64,000 nt of DNA from the NCBI RefSeq assembly GCF_004331435.1, contig NZ_SJKA01000006.1, positions 531,670-595,669 of the forward strand, in the 5' to 3' direction. The position numbers and the translations under genes are program-made. The notes beneath the pieces were generated by a model. That model saw only the letters and a list, made by a program, of their open reading frames with translations, did no database searches and was not told the DNA's origin. Numbering within the stretch: position 1 is the stretch's first letter; every line of letters starts with the position of its first letter. This stretch comes from Kribbella sindirgiensis (GTDB lineage Bacteria > Actinomycetota > Actinomycetes > Propionibacteriales > Kribbellaceae). Positions 55,452 through 63,946 of this stretch are shown here, in pieces.

Positions 55452-56738
55452 ATGGCCAGCCGTCACGCGGGGCGCCGACGCGCCGACCGTAAGGGCAACC
55501 GCCGCCCGGCACTCGATATTCCACCGGGCCACGGTCATGGCCACGGGCACGGTCATGGGCACGGCGATCACGTGGTCGACACCTCGGTGGTGAACTCCGA
55601 CGCGGTCGTCGCCCGGCGCGTCCGGATCGTCGTCGCCGCGATCCTGGCCCCGCTCATCACCGCGGCGGTGGTGTTGCTCGTCGTGCTCTGGCCGGGCGGC
55701 GGCGGGGTGAAGGTCGACTCGTACCAGACGAGCACCGCCCGCGGCGAGGTCACCGCGATCAAGGCGTGCCCGGACCCGAAGGACAAGTGCGACCTGGCGA
55801 CGGTGAAGCTGAGCAACGGGCCGGACACCGGGAAGGCGGTGCCGATCCAGGTGCCGTCGGCGAGTCAGACCTCGGTTCCGGTCAAGGTCGGGCAGTCGGT
55901 GATGCTCGGCATCCAGGACGGCGCGCCGCTGGACCAGCGGTACCAGTACGTCGACCACGACCGCTCGAAGCCGTTGCTGATCCTCGCGGTGATCTTCGCG
56001 ATCGCGGTCGTCGCGCTGTCGCGGTGGCGCGGTTTCGCGGCGCTGATCGCGCTCGCCGTGACCGCGGTCATGCTCACGCAGTTCATCCTGCCGGCGATCC
56101 TCAAGGGCTCGAACCCGCTGGTGGTCGCGGTGGTCGGTGGCGCGGTGATCATGACGATCGCGGTCTTCCTCACGCACGGCATCAATGCGGAGTCCTCGAT
56201 CGCGCTGGCCGGTACGATCGCGGCCCTCGGGCTGACCGTGCTGCTCGGGTGGTTCTTCACCGGGTTCTCGCAGCTGAGCGGGCTGGCCTCGGACGGCGCG
56301 TCGGCCGCCAAGGCGTTCGCCCCGAACCTGGATCTGCCCGGGTTGCTGACGGCAGGCATGGTGATCGGCGCCCTGGGTGTGCTCGACGACGTCACCGTCA
56401 CGCAGGCCGCGGCTGTGTGGGAGCTGTCCGCCGCCAACCCGGGGGCGAACCGGCGTGAGCTGGTCGCGGCGGGCCTGCGGATCGGCCGCACCCACGTCGC
56501 CTCGGTGGTCAACACCTTGGTCCTCGCCTACGCCGGCGCCGCGATGCCGGTCCTGCTGGTGTTCGCGATCCAGGGACTTCCGGTGCTGTCGGTGATCTCC
56601 ACCGAGACCGTGGCGGTGGAGATCGTCCGCGGCCTGGTCGGCAGCCTGGGGATCATCGCGGCGGTCCCGCTCACCACCGCGCTCGCCGCCATGGCCGTCG
56701 CCGACCGCTCCCGCGACCTGGTCGCCACTCCCGAATAA
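55452..56738 (+). CDS. YibE/F-family membrane protein with His-rich N-terminus
   Basis: The 428-residue protein has a basic start (RHAGRRRADRKGNRRP), then GHGHGHGHGHGHGDH (about 27-41), a run of alternating Gly-His suited to zinc binding. A first helix follows, then a soluble domain (about 75-165) and six or seven helices with the YibE/F pattern (LVVAVVGGAVIMTIAVFL, GVLDDVTVTQAAAVWEL, NTLVLAYAGAAMPV, STETVAVEIVRGLVGSLGII). It shares twin Zur boxes with znuA, so it belongs to the zinc regulon; a role in zinc uptake or intracellular delivery is inferred. Confidence 0.85.
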   Translation: MASRHAGRRRADRKGNRRPALDIPPGHGHGHGHGHGHGDHVVDTSVVNSDAVVARRVRIVVAAILAPLITAAVVLLVVLWPGGGGVKVDSYQTSTARGEVTAIKACPDPKDKCDLATVKLSNGPDTGKAVPIQVPSASQTSVPVKVGQSVMLGIQDGAPLDQRYQYVDHDRSKPLLILAVIFAIAVVALSRWRGFAALIALAVTAVMLTQFILPAILKGSNPLVVAVVGGAVIMTIAVFLTHGINAESSIALAGTIAALGLTVLLGWFFTGFSQLSGLASDGASAAKAFAPNLDLPGLLTAGMVIGALGVLDDVTVTQAAAVWELSAANPGANRRELVAAGLRIGRTHVASVVNTLVLAYAGAAMPVLLVFAIQGLPVLSVISTETVAVEIVRGLVGSLGIIAAVPLTTALAAMAVADRSRDLVATPE

Positions 56739-56848
56739 CCGAAAATCAGCCCTTCCGCCCGGGCCTCAACGCTTCTACAGTGCTGGATAAGGTCACTGAG
56801 AGTCCGCCCACGACTACCTTCGGCGACCGCACGGGGTGAGGAGCGCTG

Positions 56849-57997
56849 ATGAGGTTTTGTCATCGGGACGGGTCGACCGTTCATCTGGGGTACTGCGCGA
56901 CGGTGCATCCGGCCGCGGAGCTCGACGAATTGATCGCCGGCCTCGACAGCTGTGCGGGTGCGGTCCGGTCGGCGCTCGGCGTACCTGTTCTCGGGGTCGG
57001 GCTGTGGTTCCCGCATCGGCTCGCCGACCGGCTGGCGAACTCGCCGGCCGCGCTCAGCAAGCTCCGCAGAGCACTGCAGCGCAACCGGCTCGAAGTCGTC
57101 ACGCTGAACGGGACGCCGCACGCGCAGTTCACCGACAAGGTCGTCGGCACCAAGCTGTACTGCCCCGACTGGACCGACCCCGAGCGGCTTCGCTACACCC
57201 TCGACCTGATCGACGTGCTGGCCGAACTGCTCCCCACGGACGTCGCGTACGGATCGATCTCGACCGTGCCGCTCGGCTGGCGGGTGCCGTGGTCGAAGGC
57301 GCGGAACCGGGCCGCGCGGGAGGCGATCGACCGCGTCGAACAGCACCTGGCCCGGACCGAGACCAGGACCGGTAGGACGATCCGGATCGCCGTCGAGACC
57401 GAGCCGGGCTGCGTCCTCGAGATGATCGGCCAGGCCACCGCGTGGCTGGACCGCTACTCCAGCCCGTACGGCGGTACGTCGCGGATCGGCCTGGGACTCG
57501 ACACCTGTCATCTGGCGGTGCAGTTCGAGGACCCGGCCGAGTCGTTCGAGCTGCTGTGGCGAACCGGCGTGGACGTGGTCAAGGCGCAGCTGTCCCTGGC
57601 CCCGACGCTCGTGGACCCGGGGGACGCGTCGGGTCGGTACGTGCTCGGTCAGCTCGGCACACCGAAGTACCTGCGGCAGGTGCGTGAGTGGGGCGGACCT
57701 GGGGTGGACGACGTGGCGCAGGCGTACGAACTGTCCGGTCACGCGGCTTGGCGGATGCACGCCCACCTGGCCGCCCACGCTGCGCCACCAGATCCCTTGA
57801 GCGCGACAACCGGCGTACTGGATGACTGTCTGACCAGACTGGTCGGTGGCGGGCATCCACTCACCCACCACCTGGAGTCGGAGGTGTACGTGTGGCCGCG
57901 GGCGACCAGAACCCAGCAGGCGTTGGCTAAACGGATCGCCAAGGAGCTGGCGTGGCTACGTGACCGACTGACCGCTCTGGGGCTGGACGAGGTCTGA
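56849..57997 (+). CDS. EboE-like metabolite-traffic TIM-barrel protein
   Basis: The 382-residue protein has GYCATVHPAAELDELI, VLGVGLWFPHRLADRL, LNGTPHAQFTDKVVG and KLYCPDWTDPERL, then AVETEPGCVLE, GLDTCHLAVQFE and a HHLESEVYVWP end. This resembles EboE, a TIM-barrel xylose isomerase-type protein of the eustigmatophyte/bacterial ebo cluster. Neighbouring EboA, B, C, D or F genes are not present. ATG 56849 follows GAGGAG. Its 3' end overlaps the monooxygenase by 42 bases. Confidence 0.75.
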   Translation: MRFCHRDGSTVHLGYCATVHPAAELDELIAGLDSCAGAVRSALGVPVLGVGLWFPHRLADRLANSPAALSKLRRALQRNRLEVVTLNGTPHAQFTDKVVGTKLYCPDWTDPERLRYTLDLIDVLAELLPTDVAYGSISTVPLGWRVPWSKARNRAAREAIDRVEQHLARTETRTGRTIRIAVETEPGCVLEMIGQATAWLDRYSSPYGGTSRIGLGLDTCHLAVQFEDPAESFELLWRTGVDVVKAQLSLAPTLVDPGDASGRYVLGQLGTPKYLRQVREWGGPGVDDVAQAYELSGHAAWRMHAHLAAHAAPPDPLSATTGVLDDCLTRLVGGGHPLTHHLESEVYVWPRATRTQQALAKRIAKELAWLRDRLTALGLDEV

Positions 57998-59191
57998 GTA
58001 GTCGGGCAGCGGTACCGAGCTGAGGGCCTTGCCTACTGCGTTCTGCGACCAGATGAAGCGCTGGACCGCTGTCGGCAGCTTTGGCAGCACGGCCGCCGCA
58101 GCGGGCATCAGCCGCAACGCCAGCGGGCCGGCCGGGATGATGGTGCGCATGACCTTCGGTGCGAATCGCCGGCTCTGCTCTACTACTGGCCGGATGATCC
58201 GCTCGTAGTTACGCAGTCCGGACGGCAGATCGCTCCGTGCTGCAGCCAGCTCACCGGCCAGGATGTACGCCGCCATCACGGCGAGGCTCGTACCGCCACC
58301 GACCGCCGGGCCGGGGCAGTAGCCCGCGTCGCCGACCAGTCCGATCCGGCCGCGGTGCCAGGTGTCCAGCGTGATCTGTGCGATCGAGTCGAAGTAGAAG
58401 TCCTCAGCCTGTTCCAGATGCTCCAGCAGCTGCGGCACCTTCCAGCTGTAGTCCCGGAACTCCTTGGCCAGCAGGGCTTTCTGCTGGTCCTTGTCGCGGT
58501 AGTCGTACTGCAGATCAGGCGCACGGAACAGGAAGCCCGCACGGACCTGACCGGTCTGGTGGACGCCGTAGATGCCGACGAGCTTGCCGACGGAGAAGTG
58601 CGACAGCGTGTGGTTCCCCAGGCCGAAGACGTCGGGCATCGAGAACACCGCGAGGTACCCGCCGAGTGGCCGGTGCAGTGGTTGCTCAGGACCGAAGACG
58701 AGCCGGCGGACGGTGGAGTGCATCCCGTCCGCGCCGATCACCAGGTCGAAGCGGCGCTCCGTCCCGGAATCGAACACCACGTCGACGCCGGCGCCGTCGT
58801 CGTGCAGGCTGGCGATCGAGTCGCCGAACACGTACTCCGCGGTGTCGCGCGTGGCGCCGTACAGGGTCCTGGTCAGCTCGCCGCGCAGGATCTCCACGTG
58901 CCGGCTGGAGATCCCGGCGTACATCCGGCTGAGGTCGACCTCGACCGGGCGGCGGCCGAAGCGTTCGATCGTCATCGCGTCGAGCTGGGTGCGGGCCGCC
59001 TCGATCGCGTCCCAGCAGCCCATCCGCCGGGTGATGTCGGCGGCCGAGCTGAACAGGTCGACGGCGTGGCCGCCGAGTCCGTGCCGCCCGGCCGGCGTGC
59101 GCTCGACGAGCGTCGGCTCGAAGCCGTAACGGTGCAACCAGTGGGCGAGCACCGGACCGGCCACGCTCGCACCCGAGATCAGAACCTTCAT
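57956..59191 (-). CDS. FAD-dependent monooxygenase
   Basis: The 411-residue protein has an N-terminal Rossmann GASVAGPVLAHWLHR (GxGxxG-like with Ala), the DG motif VIGADGMHSTVRR near residue 157, and the GD motif GLVGDAGYCPGPAVGGG near 281. These are the marks of class A flavin hydroxylases. The start ATG 59191 follows AGGAGG. It is divergent from a TetR gene and preceded by two operators, so its expression is probably repressed. Confidence 0.92.
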   Translation of the reverse strand: MKVLISGASVAGPVLAHWLHRYGFEPTLVERTPAGRHGLGGHAVDLFSSAADITRRMGCWDAIEAARTQLDAMTIERFGRRPVEVDLSRMYAGISSRHVEILRGELTRTLYGATRDTAEYVFGDSIASLHDDGAGVDVVFDSGTERRFDLVIGADGMHSTVRRLVFGPEQPLHRPLGGYLAVFSMPDVFGLGNHTLSHFSVGKLVGIYGVHQTGQVRAGFLFRAPDLQYDYRDKDQQKALLAKEFRDYSWKVPQLLEHLEQAEDFYFDSIAQITLDTWHRGRIGLVGDAGYCPGPAVGGGTSLAVMAAYILAGELAAARSDLPSGLRNYERIIRPVVEQSRRFAPKVMRTIIPAGPLALRLMPAAAAVLPKLPTAVQRFIWSQNAVGKALSSVPLPDYSDLVQPQSGQSVT

Positions 59192-59201
59192 GACAACCTC
59201 C

Positions 59202-59269
59202 TTACTTATCGGAAGGTAAGTAAACGAGAGCAGGCTTGTCAATGGCTTACTTAACGGAAGGTCAGCTAA
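59202..59269. promoter_or_regulatory. Two operators between monooxygenase and TetR genes
   Basis: Operator 1 (59202-59223, TTACTTATCGGAAGG then TAAGTAA) and operator 2 (59247-59269, TTACTTAACGGAAGG then TCAGCTAA) share the core TTACTTA-CGGAAGGT, about 45 bp centre to centre. They flank the likely promoters of the divergent genes at 59191 and 59280. Confidence 0.75.
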
Positions 59270-59279
59270 TCTTCGACGT

Positions 59280-59822
59280 ATGCCGAGACAACGGACCGGC
59301 GACACCCGGGCGCGGATTCAGCAGGCCGCGCTGGAGCTGTTCGCCGAGCGCGGGATGCAGCAGACCAGCCTGCGCGACATCGCCGACCGCCTCGGCGTCA
59401 CCAAACCGGCGCTGTACTACCACTTCGCGTCCCGCGACGACCTGCTGAACAGCCTGGTCGAGCCGATGATCGCCGACTTCGAGGCGTACGCCGCCGCGCA
59501 GCAGGCGGCCGCACCGATCCCGCCGCGCGAACTGCTCGGCTCGTACTTCGACCTCGCCTACAAGCACCGCGCGCTGATCCAGCTGGCGATCCGCGACCTG
59601 TCCGTGCTGCACGAACTGAAGCTGGCCGACCGCTTCATCGAGTGGCGCGGGACCCTCGCCGCGTTGCTGATCGGCACCGAACCGTCGCTGTCGGACGTGG
59701 TGCGCTGCATGGTCGCGCTCGGCGGGCTGTCCGACTGCGCGGTGATGATCGAGCACGAGCCGGTCGCGGAGTTGCGCGAGGCCGCGGTCGAGGCGGCGTA
59801 CGACAGCCTCGGCCGCCCCTGA
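59280..59822 (+). CDS. TetR-family regulator (monooxygenase-linked)
   Basis: The 180-residue repressor has HTH DTRARIQQAALELFAERG and TSLRDIADRLGVTKPALYYHF, and a helical ligand domain. It is divergent from the FAD monooxygenase with two shared operators, so it likely represses both until an aromatic or polyketide-type ligand is present. Confidence 0.92.
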   Translation: MPRQRTGDTRARIQQAALELFAERGMQQTSLRDIADRLGVTKPALYYHFASRDDLLNSLVEPMIADFEAYAAAQQAAAPIPPRELLGSYFDLAYKHRALIQLAIRDLSVLHELKLADRFIEWRGTLAALLIGTEPSLSDVVRCMVALGGLSDCAVMIEHEPVAELREAAVEAAYDSLGRP

Positions 59823-60119
59823 TCACCCAGCGGCGATGCGCGAGACCCCGAAGAGCAGGATGACGAGGATCGTGAAGATCCGCAGGAACCGCGGACCGGT
59901 CGTCACCGCCGGCCACGACAGGAACGCCAGCCAGCCCAGCAGCAACGCCAGCAGCACCAACGCCGGCACACCGACCTGGACCGGAGCGAACACTCCGACC
60001 AGCGCCAGCAGCAGTGTGATCCCTGGCAGGGTCAGCTTCGGCGCGGCGTGCAGCTTCGCGACGTACGGGTAACTGACCTTCGTGATCCGCTGCCGCAACG
60101 GACTGCTGGGGGTGCTCAT
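59823..60119 (-). CDS. Small membrane protein (DUF6703-like)
   Basis: The 98-residue protein has three helices (TLPGITLLLALVGVFAP; VPALVLLALLLGWLAFL; FLRIFTILVILLFGVS) and a basic SYPYVAKLH start. As recalled, such proteins sit beside glyS in related actinobacteria. The function is unknown. It meets the TetR stop end to end. Confidence 0.7.
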   Translation of the reverse strand: MSTPSSPLRQRITKVSYPYVAKLHAAPKLTLPGITLLLALVGVFAPVQVGVPALVLLALLLGWLAFLSWPAVTTGPRFLRIFTILVILLFGVSRIAAG

Positions 60120-60140
60120 ACCTCTATTGTTCCAGGTCTT

Positions 60141-60446
60141 ATGGTTGGGCCCGTGTTCGTGGTGATCAGGTTCCGGGTGGGGGAGTCCGAGCAGGCCGGG
60201 TTCGGGGAGCGGCTGCAGGCCGCCGTCGACGTGCTCGCGCAGCAGAAGGGGTTCGTCGCGGCCCGGACCGGGCGGAACGTCGACGACCCGGAACTGCTGG
60301 CGCTCACGCTCGAGTTCGAGAACATCGGGAGTTACCGGCGCGCGCTGTCGCCGTACGACGTGAAGCTGACGGCCGTGCCGCTGTTGTCGCAGGCGATCGA
60401 CGAGCCGACGGCGTACGAAGATCTGCCCGGGGATCTGCTGAGTTAG
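60141..60446 (+). CDS. Antibiotic-biosynthesis-monooxygenase-fold protein
   Basis: The 101-residue protein has a dimeric alpha/beta barrel feel (VFVVIRFRVGESEQAGF, LAQQKGFVAARTGRN, LLALTLEFENIGSYRRAL). The start may be ATG 60141 or GTG 60153; the gap to the divergent membrane-protein gene is only 21 bp, suggesting leaderless transcription. Cofactor-free oxygenase or a stress-linked role is possible but unproven. Confidence 0.7.
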   Translation: MVGPVFVVIRFRVGESEQAGFGERLQAAVDVLAQQKGFVAARTGRNVDDPELLALTLEFENIGSYRRALSPYDVKLTAVPLLSQAIDEPTAYEDLPGDLLS

Positions 60447-60527
60447 CACGGATTCGATCGCGGCCACCCCGGACCGATAGCCTGGTTCCTTCCGTAGATC
60501 TGTCTGTACCTGTTCTGGAGTCCAAAA

Positions 60528-61913
60528 GTGCCCGTGGAAACCGTCGATGCCGTCGTCAGCCTCAGCAAGCGGAGAGGCTTCGTGTACCCGTGCGGCGAGA
60601 TCTACGGCGGTACCAAGTCGGCCTGGGACTACGGACCGCTCGGCGTCGAACTGAAGAACAACGTCCGCACCCAGTGGTGGCGGACGATGGTGACCGGCCG
60701 CGACGACATCGTCGGCCTGGACTCCTCGGTGATCCTGCCGACCAAGGTCTGGGAGGCCTCCGGCCACCTGTCCGAGTTCGTCGACCCGCTGACCGAGTGC
60801 CAGTCCTGCCACAAGCGGTTCCGTGACGACCACCTTCGCGAGGACTTCGCCCGCCGGAAGAACAAGGACGCCGACGAGGTCAAGCTCGCCGAGATCGCCT
60901 GCCCGAACTGCGGTAACAAGGGCACGTTCACCGAGCCGCGGATGTTCAACGGGCTGCTGAAGACCTACCTCGGCCCGGTCGAGTCCGACGAGGGCCTGCA
61001 CTACCTGCGCCCGGAGACCGCGCAGGGCATCTTCATCAACTTCGCGAACGTGATGGGCACCGCCCGGAAGAAGCCGCCGTTCGGGATCGCCCAGGTCGGC
61101 AAGAGCTTCCGTAACGAGATCACCCCGGGCAACTTCATCTTCCGGACCCGCGAGTTCGAGCAGATGGAGATGGAGTTCTTCGTCGAGCCGGGCTCCGACG
61201 AGGACTGGCACGAGTACTGGCTGAAGGCGCGCTGGGACTGGTACACCGGCCTCGGGCTGAACCCGGAGAACATGCGGTTCTACGAGCACCCGAAGGAGAA
61301 GCTCAGCCACTACTCGAAGCGCACCGTCGACATCGAGTACCGGTTCAACTTCGGCGGCAAGGAGTTCGACGAGCTCGAGGGCATCGCGAACCGCACGGAC
61401 TTCGACCTGTCCACGCACTCCAAGCACTCCGGCGCCGACCTGTCCTACTTCGACCAGGAGAAGGGCGAGCGCTGGACGCCGTACGTCATCGAGCCCGCGG
61501 CCGGCCTGACCCGCAACGTGCTCGCGTTCCTGCTCGACGCGTACACCGAGGACGAGGCGCCGAACGCCAAGGGCGGTGTCGACAAGCGGACGGTACTGCG
61601 CTTCGACCCGCGGCTCGCCCCGGTCAAGGCCGCCGTGCTGCCGCTGTCCCGCAACGCCGACCTGTCGCCGAAGGCGCGCGACCTGGCCGGCGAGCTGCGG
61701 AAGAACTGGAACGTCGACTTCGACGACGCCGGCGCCATCGGCCGCCGGTACCGCCGCCAGGACGAGATCGGTACGCCGTACTGCATCACCGTCGACTTCG
61801 ACACCCTCGAGGACCACGCGGTGACGATCCGCGAGCGGGACTCGATGAAGCAGGAGCGGGTCGCGCTCACCGAGGTCACCGGCTACCTCGCCCAGCACCT
61901 GGTGGGTTGCTGA
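60528..61913 (+). CDS. glyS: Glycyl-tRNA synthetase
   Basis: The 461-residue single-chain class II enzyme charges tRNA-Gly. Motifs: YGGTKSAWDYGPLG, zinc-like CQSCHKRF and CPNCGNKG, motif 2 GKSFRNEITPGNFIFRTREF (quoted as SFRNEITPGNFI), and motif 3 AAGLTRNVLAFLLDAY. GTG 60528 is the start. All class II residues look intact. The lipoprotein gene follows by 2 bp. Confidence 0.96.
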   Translation: MPVETVDAVVSLSKRRGFVYPCGEIYGGTKSAWDYGPLGVELKNNVRTQWWRTMVTGRDDIVGLDSSVILPTKVWEASGHLSEFVDPLTECQSCHKRFRDDHLREDFARRKNKDADEVKLAEIACPNCGNKGTFTEPRMFNGLLKTYLGPVESDEGLHYLRPETAQGIFINFANVMGTARKKPPFGIAQVGKSFRNEITPGNFIFRTREFEQMEMEFFVEPGSDEDWHEYWLKARWDWYTGLGLNPENMRFYEHPKEKLSHYSKRTVDIEYRFNFGGKEFDELEGIANRTDFDLSTHSKHSGADLSYFDQEKGERWTPYVIEPAAGLTRNVLAFLLDAYTEDEAPNAKGGVDKRTVLRFDPRLAPVKAAVLPLSRNADLSPKARDLAGELRKNWNVDFDDAGAIGRRYRRQDEIGTPYCITVDFDTLEDHAVTIRERDSMKQERVALTEVTGYLAQHLVGC

Positions 61914-61915
61914 CG

Positions 61916-62578
61916 ATGAAGGCTCGGTTGGCTGTCTTCGGACTGTCCGCGCTGGCGGTGCTCTTGCTGTCCTCCTGCTCGGACAGCAAGCCGGAGGCCG
62001 GTACGTCGCCTTCGACACCTGCCTCCAGCACGCCGCCGCCTTCCAGCGCCCCAATCCCGACCGCGTCGACGCCGACGCTGACCGCGTTGCCGACGCCGTC
62101 GAAGCCGTGGCCGACGCCGACCGTCACCGGCGCGCCGGAGAACGACGCCCCGCTCGCCGACCGGATCACGTTCGCGATCGCGAAACAGGCGCAGATCGCG
62201 GCCGGCAAGGCGGCCGCGACGACCGTGAAGTGCCCGGGAATCGACAAGGTCGAGACCGCCGGCAAGCACGAGTTGACCTGCACGGTGACATACGCCGGGA
62301 AGCCGTACACCGGCACGCTGACCGTCGACGCCAAGCAGTACACGGCGTCGTACAAGTTCACCTCGGAGTCGGTCGCGATCGTTCGCGCCAAGGTCGTCGA
62401 CGCCGTGCAGCGTACGGTCACCGACGCGGCGAAGGTGACCTGCACGATGGACGACGTCGCCGTGGTGAAGACGTCCGACGCGGGGATTGCGTGCGACGTG
62501 ACAACGACCGCGAACGCCGTACAGCCTTACAAAGCACAGGTTTCCGGCAACGGACAGGTGCTGGTGGCGAAGGCCTGA
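61916..62578 (+). CDS. DUF4333-type lipoprotein
   Basis: The 220-residue lipoprotein has a signal peptide ending in lipobox LSSC (Cys about 21), a Ser/Thr/Pro-rich spacer (about 30-70), and a domain with cysteines in VKCPGIDKVE, LTCTVTYAG, VTCTMDDVA and GIACDVT. The pattern of alternating Cys and short beta strands suits DUF4333. The function is unknown. Its stop shares a base with dus (TGATG). Confidence 0.8.
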   Translation: MKARLAVFGLSALAVLLLSSCSDSKPEAGTSPSTPASSTPPPSSAPIPTASTPTLTALPTPSKPWPTPTVTGAPENDAPLADRITFAIAKQAQIAAGKAAATTVKCPGIDKVETAGKHELTCTVTYAGKPYTGTLTVDAKQYTASYKFTSESVAIVRAKVVDAVQRTVTDAAKVTCTMDDVAVVKTSDAGIACDVTTTANAVQPYKAQVSGNGQVLVAKA

Positions 62579-63699
62579 TGTTGCAGCTGGGTGGTCTGAC
62601 GATCGACACGCCCGTGGTGCTGGCGCCGATGGCCGGCATCACGAACGCGGCGTACCGGCGGCTGTGCGCCGAGCAGGGCGCCGGGCTGTACGTGTGCGAG
62701 ATGATCACGTCACGCGGCATCGTCGAGGGTGACCAGAAGTCGCTCGACATGCTCACGTTCGACGCACGCGAGACGGTGCGATCGGTGCAGCTGTACGGCG
62801 TCGACCCGGTCTACATCGGGCGCGCGGTGCAGATCCTGTGCGACTCCTACGGTGTCGCGCACATCGACCTGAACTTCGGCTGCCCGGTGCCGAAGGTGAC
62901 GCGCAAGGGCGGCGGCGCCGCGCTGCCGTGGAAGCGGAATCTGCTCGGCGCGATCCTGCGGTCCGCGGTGCGGGCCGCGACTCCGTACGGCGTACCGGTG
63001 ACCATGAAGACCCGGATCGGGATCGATCTCTCGCACCAGACCTATCTCGACGCCGGGCGGATCGCAGCGGACTCGGGTGCCGCGGCGATCGGGCTGCACG
63101 GGCGGACGGCGTCGCAGGCGTACTCCGGTCAGGCGGACTGGTCCACGATCGCCGCGCTGGTCGAGCACGTCGACATCCCGGTCCTCGGCAACGGTGACAT
63201 CTGGGAAGCCGGGGACGCCCTGCGGATGGTCGCCGAGACCGGTTGCGCCGGAGTGATCGTTGGGCGTGGGTGTCTGGGGCGGCCGTGGTTGTTCCGCGAT
63301 CTCGCGGTCGCGTTCGCCGGGGGAGAGGCGTTGAACCTGCCGACGCTCGGCGAGGTCGCCGACGTGATGCGGCGGCACGGTGAGCTGCTCGCGGAGCTGA
63401 TGGGGGAGCAGCGCGGTCTGCGCGACTTCCGCAAACACGTCCCGTGGTACCTGAAGGGCTTCCCCGCCGGCGGCGAACTCCGCGCCGCCCTAGGCATGGT
63501 GGACTCGTTGGCGCGCCTGGTCGAGCTGCTCGCCCAGCTCGACCGCACCGTCCCCTTCCCAGTAGCCGAACTAGGCGCCCCCCGAGGCCGCCAAGGCAGC
63601 CCTCGAGACCACGTAGTCCTCCCCCAAGGCTGGCTGGACGATACCGACGGCCTAACCGCCGACCTGACCGAAGCCGAACTAGGCATCTCCGGCGGCTGA
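62578..63699 (+). CDS. dus: tRNA-dihydrouridine synthase
   Basis: The 373-residue FMN enzyme reduces uridine in the tRNA D-loop. Motifs: LAPMAGITNAAYRR at the start, catalytic Cys in NFGCPVPKV near residue 102, VTMKTRIG (Lys), GLHGRT and VLGNGDIWE, and the FMN phosphate end GVIVGRGCLGRPWLF. It is the last gene of glyS-lipoprotein-dus. The specific Dus subtype is not resolved. Confidence 0.95.
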   Translation: MLQLGGLTIDTPVVLAPMAGITNAAYRRLCAEQGAGLYVCEMITSRGIVEGDQKSLDMLTFDARETVRSVQLYGVDPVYIGRAVQILCDSYGVAHIDLNFGCPVPKVTRKGGGAALPWKRNLLGAILRSAVRAATPYGVPVTMKTRIGIDLSHQTYLDAGRIAADSGAAAIGLHGRTASQAYSGQADWSTIAALVEHVDIPVLGNGDIWEAGDALRMVAETGCAGVIVGRGCLGRPWLFRDLAVAFAGGEALNLPTLGEVADVMRRHGELLAELMGEQRGLRDFRKHVPWYLKGFPAGGELRAALGMVDSLARLVELLAQLDRTVPFPVAELGAPRGRQGSPRDHVVLPQGWLDDTDGLTADLTEAELGISGG

Positions 63700-63709
63700 A
63701 CCAAATCCC

Positions 63710-63728
63710 GATCCGCCGCGAGCGGATC
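63710..63728. repeat. Short hairpin after dus
   Basis: GATCCGC-CGCGA-GCGGATC is a perfect 7-bp stem with a five-base loop, 10 bp after the dus stop. No U-tract follows, so it is at best a weak terminator. Confidence 0.5.
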
Positions 63729-63946
63729 CCCTCGACCCCGCCGGCTCTTGTTACTGATCCGTGGGTCATCGCCCCGGTGGCCTCCGCGCAGAACCAGGGC
63801 GTGCGCGAGATCGAGCAGGTGCCGTGCGTGGCGTGAAGCGCCACTGAGCTGTGCGGGCAGATGTGCGGGGTGTTTGGGGAGGATTTCCTGCCCGATCCGG
63901 GGGCAGCTTCAGGGGATTGTCGCAACGCCTGAGTTTGGAGGGTGTT

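Noticed and set aside
63710..63728. Rho-independent terminator after dus
   Set aside because: The stem is only 7 bp and no U-tract follows, so it was listed only as a hairpin.
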